Shown piece by piece: positions 1 through 5,044 of a stretch of DNA of 11,918 nucleotides; the first letter of the stretch is position 1, and each line of letters begins with the position of its first letter. The notes beneath the pieces are model-generated. The model did no database searches. It was not told where the DNA came from and was given only the letters and a program-made list of their open reading frames with translations. Position numbers and translations under genes: made by a program. Origin of the DNA: an uncultured Kroppenstedtia sp. Lineage in GTDB: Bacteria; Bacillota; Bacilli; Thermoactinomycetales; DSM-45169. The DNA is taken from the NCBI GenBank assembly GCA_959600065.1, contig CAUGKZ010000016.1, forward strand, positions 1 through 11,918. Direction: 5' to 3'.

Positions 1-650
1 GTATTGGAAGAGCGGATGATTCGGCGATCCTCAGGTACGATTCCCAACAGGTTGATCGCCAGGTGGTTCTGTACACGCTCCACGCTCAACATATCTCCAT
101 CTCTCACCATTCCCGGTTGAACCCGGTTAACCACCAAATCGATTTGATCCAGATTAGCGGACTCCAGAAGACCGATCACCCGATCGGAATCCCGAACAGA
201 GGGGATTTCTGGATTTACCACCAGAATCGCCCGATCTGCCGGAGCGATCGCATTACGGAATCCGCCTTCAATCCCTGCTGGGGAGTCAATCAAGATAAAT
301 TCAAAATCATTTCTAAGCTCGTCCACCAAATATTTGACCTGAGCCGGGGCGACCTCCTCTTTGTACCGTGTCTGGGCAGCGGGCAGGAGAGCCAGATTGT
401 CATATTCCTTATGATTGACCAAAGATTGGCGGAGCTTGCTGGTCCCCTCAATCACATCCACAAGATCGTATACGATCCGGTTTTCCAAACCCAACATCAG
501 ATCCAGCTTCCGCAGACCGATATCGGTATCCATCACACAAACCCGTCTTCCCAACTGGGCCAATGCCAAGCCAACCGAAGCGACAGTCGTCGATTTGCCT
601 ACACCGCCTTTGCCGCTAGTCACGGTGATCGCCACGGATTTCTGCTCCAT
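1..650 (-). CDS. minD: Septum site-determining ATPase MinD (N-terminal 216 residues, C-terminus outside window)
   Basis: MinD is a membrane-associated P-loop ATPase that places the division septum, with MinC and, in Bacilli, DivIVA/MinJ. The N-terminus carries the deviant Walker A motif GKGGVGKST at about residues 11-19, then MDTDIGLRKLD (switch I region) and the Walker B-like stretch IDSPAGIE, all diagnostic of MinD. LLGIVPEDRRII near the window edge also fits. The end of the protein, including the membrane-targeting helix, is cut off at base 1. I chose the ATG at 648-650; an adjacent in-frame GTG at 651-653 is equally possible, since GGGAAAGGGG lies 6 to 9 bases upstream of both. No minC is directly upstream, unlike the minCD order of B. 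subtilis, so this may be a separate or second MinD. It is preceded by a long leader with RNA-like secondary structure. Confidence 0.88.
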   Translation of the reverse strand, partial: MEQKSVAITVTSGKGGVGKSTTVASVGLALAQLGRRVCVMDTDIGLRKLDLMLGLENRIVYDLVDVIEGTSKLRQSLVNHKEYDNLALLPAAQTRYKEEVAPAQVKYLVDELRNDFEFILIDSPAGIEGGFRNAIAPADRAILVVNPEIPSVRDSDRVIGLLESANLDQIDLVVNRVQPGMVRDGDMLSVERVQNHLAINLLGIVPEDRRIIRSSN

Positions 651-690
651 CACTCGTTGCCCCTTTCCCAGCCTGTCTATCTCTCCAACA

Positions 691-720
691 TATATAGATC
701 TTTACACCTATCGGGCACAA
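691..720 (-). promoter_or_regulatory. Possible promoter just upstream of minD
   Basis: On the minus strand TTGTGC (720-715) and TATATA (696-691) are 18 bases apart, giving a start site near 684 and a leader of about 34 bases to minD. The -35 is weak. The element overlaps the 3' side of the proposed structured RNA, so the two readings compete: either minD starts here, or it is read through from upstream. Confidence 0.3.
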
Positions 721-895
721 GTCTCGCCTGTGGTAGCTCGCTCTGGGTGGCGGAAGTTCCCAGCATCCCGACCCTACTCCCTACTCAAAATATAGCTACT
801 TCACAGGCTTAATCAGCATTTCTGAGACGTCACAATCCGTGCCAAAGTTCTGACGGCACAGACTCCACGCCTCCTGCAAACCAATTTTTGCAGAT
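700..895 (-). ncRNA. Candidate structured RNA or leader upstream of minD (raiA-motif-like?)
   Basis: This part of the 423-base gap 651-1073 folds strongly on the minus strand. The 18 bases 721-738 pair with three segments in order: 733-738 with 794-799, 726-732 with 802-808 (two-base bulge between), and 721-725 with 824-828. Within the enclosed domain, 743-747 pairs with 759-763 around a purine/pyrimidine-rich loop holding GGAACTTCCGCC. Further 5' on the RNA are a hairpin 837-843/855-861, whose one U·G pair works only on the minus strand, and a perfect 7-bp hairpin 874-880/887-893 with a 6-base loop. The 3' segment TTGTGCC (714-720) can compete for the GGCAC arm, so alternative folds exist. 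No terminator with a U-run follows before minD, so it may be a leader or a processed RNA. The unpaired core resembles what I remember of the raiA-motif RNA; the identity is only a guess. Confidence 0.5.
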
Positions 896-993
896 CCACA
901 TCCCTAATTTTCGCAAAAAGGTCAGGCATTTCCGTATTTTGAAATCGAAAGGTTGAATTCCAGTTTAAATCGCTTACTCTCAATTTGTAATAA

Positions 994-1021
994 TTGACAC
1001 TCTGCAACAATTTTCTATGTT
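994..1021 (+). promoter_or_regulatory. Sigma-A-like promoter pointing into the 3' end of the DUF1232 gene
   Basis: A perfect TTGACA (994-999) stands 16 bases before TATGTT (1016-1021) on the plus strand. Transcription would start near 1028 and run antisense into the minus-strand gene ending at 1074. No plus-strand coding region with a ribosome binding site follows, so it is either fortuitous in AT-rich DNA or drives an antisense RNA. Confidence 0.3.
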
Positions 1022-1030
1022 ATTGTATCA
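1022..1030 (-). promoter_or_regulatory. Possible extended -10 promoter for the RNA/minD leader
   Basis: The minus strand reads TGATACAAT at 1030-1022, an extended -10 (TG-N-TACAAT). There is no good -35. Its start site near 1015 would transcribe the whole structured region into minD. It overlaps the opposing plus-strand TTGACA/TATGTT element. Confidence 0.25.
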
Positions 1031-1073
1031 GATATCGGTCACCAAAAGAAGGGAGTCGGTGGAATTTCTGTTT

Positions 1074-1454
1074 TTACCCCTTTTTTTGATGAATTTTCTT
1101 CTTTTCCTCAAACTTGCTTAACTCCTCGCTGAGTAGCTTCCAGACAAAAGCCACCGCCGCTGCATCATCGATATAACCAATCACCGGGATCACATCGGGG
1201 ATGACATCCGCAGGAAGGATAAAATAAAGGAGCGCGGCCCCCGCCAGTGTTTTTTTCGTGCGGCTGTTTTCCGGATCGCGAAAATAGTCGTACAGAGTTT
1301 TCAACTTGTCGATCACCTGTTGAATTCCGCCAACACGACGGACCTTGCTATTGAACTCATCGAGGATTCTTCGTTGTCCTTCCGGACTAGCCGCCTTTTT
1401 TTGCAGAGGACCGAGAGCTTTTTTCACTCGATGATTCAGTCGATCGGAGGACAT
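1074..1454 (-). CDS. DUF1232 / YkvA-family small membrane-associated protein
   Basis: This 126-residue protein contains the DUF1232 (YkvA) signature: YFRDP at about residue 58, then a hydrophobic segment holding LLYFILPADVIPDVIPVIGY and the IDDAAAVAF motif. The family is widespread in bacteria; its role is unknown, and the hydrophobic core suggests membrane association. N-terminal and C-terminal parts are Lys-rich (ending KKKIHQKKG). The start MSSDR was chosen because AAAGGGGG lies 7 bases upstream; the in-frame ATG ten codons or fewer upstream has no such site. It begins 13 bases after the stop of the zinc-ribbon gene, so the two are almost surely co-transcribed. I see no terminator after its stop, so transcripts could extend into the minD leader. 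Confidence 0.88.
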   Translation of the reverse strand: MSSDRLNHRVKKALGPLQKKAASPEGQRRILDEFNSKVRRVGGIQQVIDKLKTLYDYFRDPENSRTKKTLAGAALLYFILPADVIPDVIPVIGYIDDAAAVAFVWKLLSEELSKFEEKKKIHQKKG

Positions 1455-1467
1455 AGCAGAACCCCCT

Positions 1468-2046
1468 TTATTCATAGATATTTCTTCTGCAGTGCGGGCA
1501 AATGACAGTCTGTTCATCCACTTGGTTCCCGCAGTGGGGACAGAAGAAAATCGCCTGTCCCTCTGCCCAATTCTCATCGGGGACCTGGGAGGGCTCGGGA
1601 GCTGATTCCGACAGATCCCGGGAGGGGGCAGAAGTCGATATAGATGTACCTTCCTGATTTTCTTGACTTTCTTTACTTTCCCTTTCGGAAGGTGTCCCCT
1701 GATCTGTCGTCAGTTCCTTCTCCGCCTCCTCGGCGGGTTCTCCCGATTCGGCCGCCTCCCGTTTTTTCAACTCCTCCACTGCCTGTTCCAACTCTTCAAT
1801 CTTATCCCTGATTTCTTTGATCTGTCCCATCGTCGACCGGGTCAAATCTGTCAGCTCTAGTCGGCCTTTCAAGTCCCAATACCGGTATACTTCCCTTCCC
1901 AGCCGTGTGTACAACTCTTCTTCGGTCTCTTTTGCATTGCGGATGAGCAAAGTGATCCGACTGATATCCAAAACTTTTTTGGAACGTTGGCTTGTGGATT
2001 CAATCCCTTTTTCCAGCTTCTGTTTCAGATCTGTCAACAAACCCAT
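1468..2046 (-). CDS. Coiled-coil protein with C-terminal zinc ribbon, function unknown
   Basis: The protein has 192 residues in three parts. Residues 1-100 are helical and charged, with heptad-like stretches such as IKEIRDKIEELEQAVEELKK that suggest a coiled coil. Residues 100-160 are a disordered linker rich in Glu, Ser, Pro and Gln. The C-terminus is a zinc ribbon with two CPHC knuckles (Cys169/Cys172 and Cys183/Cys186), a pattern that normally holds one zinc ion structurally. No signal peptide is visible, so it is probably cytoplasmic. The ATG at 2044-2046 has AAGGGAG about 8 bases upstream. It is the first gene of a two-gene unit with the DUF1232 protein. I do not recognise a named homologue, and no catalytic motif is visible. 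Confidence 0.85.
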   Translation of the reverse strand: MGLLTDLKQKLEKGIESTSQRSKKVLDISRITLLIRNAKETEEELYTRLGREVYRYWDLKGRLELTDLTRSTMGQIKEIRDKIEELEQAVEELKKREAAESGEPAEEAEKELTTDQGTPSERESKESQENQEGTSISTSAPSRDLSESAPEPSQVPDENWAEGQAIFFCPHCGNQVDEQTVICPHCRRNIYE

Positions 2047-2146
2047 TTCAAACGCTCCCTTATCCGGGTCAAAAATTCCCGGCTTTTGTTGTTATTGTAC
2101 CGTGATCCGAATCAATCTTCCAGAACAGAACTCTATTTTGGACAAG

Positions 2147-2174
2147 AAAAAAAATACAGCCCTCGCAAGGGCTG
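2147..2174 (-). terminator. Intrinsic terminator of the Gly/Pro-rich gene
   Basis: On the minus strand CAGCCCT (2174-2168) and AGGGCTG (2163-2157) form a 7-bp stem around a 4-base loop, followed by TA and eight T residues. It begins six bases after the stop codon at 2180-2182. Confidence 0.88.
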
Positions 2175-2179
2175 CAAAG

Positions 2180-2515
2180 TTAGAATGGGCCAGGGCCTCC
2201 TGGCGGGCCAAATCCCGGACCGGGTCCCGGCCCGAATCCTGCTGGACCTGGACCAGGTCCAAATCCCGGACCGGGTCCCCACCCGGGGCCACCCAGTCCA
2301 CCCGGCGGCGGTCCCGGAGGAGGTCCCAGGGGCGGTCCGGGAGGTGGCCCCGGCGGCCCTCCAAAGCCTCGGGCCCAAGGGCCTGGGCCTCCAGGACCTT
2401 TGGGACCTCCAAATCGCTTAGGTCCTTTAAAACCCCTTTTGCCAGGCCCCCTGGGTCCTCCGAAACCTCCTTTTCCCCGACGACCCAGGATTCTTTTCAA
2501 AAAAAATCCGACCAT
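2180..2515 (-). CDS. Gly/Pro-rich low-complexity protein (111 aa), function unknown
   Basis: This is a real gene: TCAGGAGGCG lies 7 bases before the ATG at 2513-2515, and a terminator follows directly. After a short amphipathic start (MVGFFLKRILGRRGKGG), residues 15-50 are Gly/Pro with many Arg and Lys. Residues 51-111 are nearly only Gly, Pro and Phe, with blocks such as GPPGPPPGPPLGPPPG and repeats of GPGFGPGPGP. The Gly spacing is irregular, so it is not a strict collagen Gly-X-Y triplet. There is no signal peptide. The DNA carries a 21-base direct repeat (2208-2228 and 2259-2279, 51 bases apart), a sign of growth by tandem duplication. Small proteins of this composition are often spore-coat or surface components in endospore formers, but nothing here proves that. 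It is monocistronic. Confidence 0.72.
   Translation of the reverse strand: MVGFFLKRILGRRGKGGFGGPRGPGKRGFKGPKRFGGPKGPGGPGPWARGFGGPPGPPPGPPLGPPPGPPPGGLGGPGWGPGPGFGPGPGPAGFGPGPGPGFGPPGGPGPF
2208..2279. repeat. 21-base direct repeat inside the Gly/Pro-rich gene
   Basis: Identical copies lie at 2208-2228 and 2259-2279, 51 bases (17 codons) apart and in the same frame. They encode repeated Gly-Pro-Gly-Phe-Gly units and form part of a longer imperfectly repeated GC-rich tract. Confidence 0.85.
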
Positions 2516-2630
2516 GTTTTCGCCTCCTGAGGTGCATATTCGAAATGCCTGCCAATGAGTCTGTTACATCCTATGCTGGCTGTCCCTCGTAAGGAAGGAC
2601 ACCCTGCCCCGGACAAAAGCGGATTTCGAG

Positions 2631-2660
2631 AAAAGAAAAAGACGTCCGGGTGGACGTCTT
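2631..2660 (-). terminator. Intrinsic terminator of the MFS gene
   Basis: On the minus strand a 9-bp stem AAGACGTCC/GGACGTCTT (2660-2652 with 2647-2639) and a 4-base loop are followed by TTTTTCTTTT (2640-2631). It begins just after the transporter's stop codon at 2664-2666. Confidence 0.9.
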
Positions 2661-2663
2661 AAA

Positions 2664-3902
2664 TTAACGGGCTGAAGGCATTTTTCCCGAGGTGTACTGA
2701 TGAGTGCGTGAACTGTTGGCGGCCACTCGCCGCAAACCGCTTTTAAGCCATAAGGCACCGATCAACAGCATTGCTGCGGTCAGCAGGAACAGACCTCGGA
2801 TGCCGATGAATCCGGTGAGATAGCCGCCGATGATCGGACCAAACATATTTCCCAAGAAGGTAGCACTGGTACTGTATCCGTAAGCCGTACTCTCTTTCCC
2901 CGCAGGCGCGTTTTTCTGGATTAAGTTATTGAGGGAAGGTAACAATCCGCCCATGCACAATCCAAGTAAGAAACGGAAAATCAATAGCTGCCAGATGGAA
3001 GTGACGAAGGCGTGGGGGATAAAGACGAGGGCGGCACCCAGCATAGCAAAAAACAGCACCCGCTCTGAACCATGTCGGTCCCCCAATTTACCCAATCGCG
3101 GTGCGGAAAGCAGATTGGCCATTCCGGTAACTGCAGTCACCAATCCAGCAAAGAATGCGATATATCCTCCCGGTGCCCCTAGTTGATCCACAAACAGGGA
3201 CATCTGCGGCATCGATGCCAACATGGCAAATTGAAGCATAAAACCAACGGAGAACAAAATAAGAAGTGGCTTTTCGTGCAGAATTTGAGAACCGTCGGCG
3301 AAAAAACTCGCCTTTTTTTCAGAGGGCTCCGGCTTCACCTCTTCTTTAACCGCAAAGAAAACCACCAAAGTGGCCAAGGTGGTCGTAATCCCCGTAAGCA
3401 AGAAGATCATCCTGAAACCGACCACTTCCGCCAAAGCACCCCCGATGAAGGGGCCCATGATGTTTCCGGCCACCGCCCCGGACTGCAACATTCCCAGGGC
3501 ATACCCCCTCCGCTCTTTGGGGGTGTTGGTCGCTGTCAGGGAGATGGCTGCGGGAATAAAACCGGATACTGTCCCGTTTAAAAGACGGAGCAACAAAAGT
3601 TGAAACGGGCTCATAGCCAATCCCATCAGCGCCGTCACGATCGACATGCCAAATCCTGAACGGAGCACCATGATCTTCCGGCCCATTTTGTCCGCCAGGC
3701 TTCCCCAGATCGGAGCCATCACAAAAGCAGACAAAAAGTTGATACCGAAGATCAGCCCCGCCCACCACTGCATCTCTTTGGGATCCGTCATCCCCATGTC
3801 CTTCAGGTACAGCGGCAGAAACGGCATGATCATGCTCATGCCACTCATCACCAAAAATTGGGCCACCATCAAGATGTACAAATTTCTTTTCCAGGTTTCC
3901 AT
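2664..3902 (-). CDS. MFS multidrug efflux transporter, MdtG-like (DHA1 family)
   Basis: This 412-residue protein has the size and hydrophobic pattern of a 12-helix major facilitator transporter, probably a proton-driven drug exporter in the cytoplasmic membrane. The N-terminal half has motif A (GSLADKMGRKIM) between helices 2 and 3, after the helix-1 stretch MPFLPLYLKDMG. A central charged loop (VKEEVKPEPSEKK) separates the halves, and the second half repeats the motif as APRLGKLGDRHG. The phrase LLSAPRLGKLGDR and the overall pattern match E. coli MdtG closely. I chose the ATG at 3900-3902; GGGAGGGAG lies about 12 bases upstream, rather far, but the upstream in-frame ATG at 3939-3941 has no ribosome binding site. 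The gene is a single unit between the ylbG terminator and its own. The substrate cannot be told from sequence. Confidence 0.9.
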   Translation of the reverse strand: METWKRNLYILMVAQFLVMSGMSMIMPFLPLYLKDMGMTDPKEMQWWAGLIFGINFLSAFVMAPIWGSLADKMGRKIMVLRSGFGMSIVTALMGLAMSPFQLLLLRLLNGTVSGFIPAAISLTATNTPKERRGYALGMLQSGAVAGNIMGPFIGGALAEVVGFRMIFLLTGITTTLATLVVFFAVKEEVKPEPSEKKASFFADGSQILHEKPLLILFSVGFMLQFAMLASMPQMSLFVDQLGAPGGYIAFFAGLVTAVTGMANLLSAPRLGKLGDRHGSERVLFFAMLGAALVFIPHAFVTSIWQLLIFRFLLGLCMGGLLPSLNNLIQKNAPAGKESTAYGYSTSATFLGNMFGPIIGGYLTGFIGIRGLFLLTAAMLLIGALWLKSGLRRVAANSSRTHQYTSGKMPSAR

Positions 3903-3971
3903 TGTTAGTAGGCGCTCCCTCCCATTAGATCCAAATTTCATTTTCTATTTCGGAAAACGAAGTAATAAACC

Positions 3972-4002
3972 AAAAAAAGCTGCCTCGTTTTCACCAGGCA
4001 GC
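3972..4002 (-). terminator. Intrinsic terminator of ylbG
   Basis: On the minus strand GCTGCCT (4002-3996) pairs with AGGCAGC (3985-3979) around a 10-base loop, followed by seven T residues. It lies 31 bases after the ylbG stop. Confidence 0.88.
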
Positions 4003-4033
4003 ACACCTTGTTTTTTTATCCAATCGAAGTCGG

Positions 4034-4270
4034 TTAGTGAAATTCGGTGGTCCATTCCCGGCGTAGAGAGCGATCCACACGTGTAACAAAGTGCATGCGC
4101 TCAATTCGCCGAATCAACTGGTCAGCCTTTTTCCCATCGATGTATAGAAAAACGTATTTCAGCCGCTTGGATACGTAATGAATGTTTCCCACTCGTCCAA
4201 GTGTCCGAGCTGCCTTGAGATCCTTCACCCAAACAGCCAAACCGAGTCGTTCCGCGATCTCAAAAGACAT
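4034..4270 (-). CDS. ylbG: YlbG family protein (DUF2129)
   Basis: This 78-residue protein matches B. subtilis YlbG through its core: GLAVWVKDLKAARTLGRVGN, then IHYVSKRLKYVFLYID and FVTRVDRSLR. The family is a small cytoplasmic protein of unknown function found almost only in Bacilli, normally next to ylbF. The ATG at 4268-4270 has AAAGGAG about 9 bases upstream. It is shorter than B. subtilis YlbG (about 90 residues), lacking that protein's charged C-terminal tail. It lies downstream of ylbF but 245 bases away, with its own promoter and terminator, so the two are probably not a strict operon. Confidence 0.92.
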   Translation of the reverse strand: MSFEIAERLGLAVWVKDLKAARTLGRVGNIHYVSKRLKYVFLYIDGKKADQLIRRIERMHFVTRVDRSLRREWTTEFH

Positions 4271-4348
4271 CAGGGAACTCTCCTTTATTCCCGGGTTGGG
4301 TGGGCGATGTGCACCAAACCGTGAACATCGTCCAAAAGATCTACATTT

Positions 4349-4385
4349 ATGTTATCACGATTCTCACCCTGAAGCAAATGCTTCA
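4349..4385 (-). promoter_or_regulatory. ylbG promoter with palindrome over the -35
   Basis: Minus strand: TTGCTT (4377-4372), 17-base spacer, TAACAT (4354-4349), giving a start near 4342 and a leader of about 70 bases. A perfect palindrome TGAAGC-N4-GCTTCA (4370-4385) covers the -35 box, a position suited to a repressor site. The rest of the ylbF-ylbG gap (4386-4515) shows nothing I can name. Confidence 0.5.
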
Positions 4386-4515
4386 AATACCTGTTGTGTG
4401 GCGACCTTCGTCAGTTTAGATGCGATAGGCGGGCTCCTTCTTAGTGTACCTAAAAAAAGTGGATCGGATGGTTTCGTGGCTTGCCGGAACGTCTGCGGAC
4501 AGTGTCGGTGACGAC

Positions 4516-4938
4516 CTAACCGCAGTGGTCGCGCCGGTTGCGGTTGGCCTTTCGCAATTCCCGGGGATCATGAATCGGCACTTTGACCGTATCTGAGACT
4601 GCCTCGGCAATCCGCCGGCTCACTTCAGCCAACAGATGATCCAACCATTCCTCCAGGTCCAGATACTCTCCGATCAGAGGATGCTCTCTCATTGCCCGTC
4701 GAAATCGTTGTGCCTCTTTCTTGGCTGCATGATAATCCGGATGAAAATGTCCAAACCGCTGACAATCCTCAAAAATATCCTTCTTTTTTTGGAACTCCTG
4801 GATCAGACTTTGAGCTGTGGGATCCTCCGCGATCAACCTCTGCAATTCCAAATATCGTTTAACTTCTTTTGAATCATTGATCTGATCTGCCAATCTATAA
4901 GTTTCGAGTAACATCTCGGTCATATCAAGTGATTGCAC
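4516..4938 (-). CDS. ylbF: YlbF family regulator (Y-complex component)
   Basis: This 140-residue helical protein matches YlbF/YmcA proteins, above all in the core EDCQRFGHFHPDY (B. subtilis has EDVQRFGKYHPDY) and in the C-terminal VSDTVKVPI. In B. subtilis YlbF, YmcA (RicA) and YaaT form the Y-complex, which affects competence, sporulation and biofilm formation and guides RNase Y in mRNA maturation. The start is a GTG at 4936-4938 with GGAGGG 7 bases upstream; an ATG five codons later lacks that spacing. An odd point: B. subtilis YlbF ends in a Cys-rich tail involved in iron-sulfur cluster binding, while this protein ends in a basic tail with only Cys139, plus Cys59 in the core. A weak -10 (GATAAT, 4961-4956) lies upstream. 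The helicase terminator precedes it. Confidence 0.9.
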   Translation of the reverse strand: MQSLDMTEMLLETYRLADQINDSKEVKRYLELQRLIAEDPTAQSLIQEFQKKKDIFEDCQRFGHFHPDYHAAKKEAQRFRRAMREHPLIGEYLDLEEWLDHLLAEVSRRIAEAVSDTVKVPIHDPRELRKANRNRRDHCG

Positions 4939-4978
4939 TGTAAATCCCTCCAGTTATTATCATAACATACAGAAGGGA

Positions 4979-5016
4979 AAAACAAGAAAAAAGCTTCCCG
5001 TGCCAAATGGAAGCTT
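4979..5016 (-). terminator. Intrinsic terminator of the helicase unit
   Basis: On the minus strand an 8-bp stem AAGCTTCC/GGAAGCTT (5016-5009 with 4998-4991) and a 10-base loop are followed by a T-rich tract TTTTCTTGTTTTT. It lies about 28 bases after the stop of the helicase-associated gene. Confidence 0.87.
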
Positions 5017-5044
5017 ATGAGAGAGCCATATGCCCTCCTTCGCC

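Noticed and set aside
63..812. Long plus-strand open frame (249 codons)
   Set aside because: It is antisense to minD, whose Walker motifs are unmistakable, and it has no ribosome binding site or protein-like composition.
813..1010. Small 65-codon minus-strand frame in the gap upstream of minD
   Set aside because: No ribosome binding site, and it runs through the paired RNA segments; composition is not protein-like.
2092..2412. Alternative minus-strand frames over the Gly/Pro-rich gene
   Set aside because: They pass through the terminator at 2147-2174 and have no ribosome binding site, unlike the frame at 2180-2515.
1817..2530. 237-codon plus-strand frame across the zinc-ribbon and Gly/Pro genes
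   Set aside because: Antisense to two genes with strong ribosome binding sites; Arg/Ser-rich product is what a GC-rich repeat gives on the other strand.
2516..2630. Possible sporulation sigma-K promoter before the Gly/Pro gene (CATAGGATG)
   Set aside because: The required AC element lies 13 instead of about 16 bases upstream and the -10 deviates from CATANNNTA.
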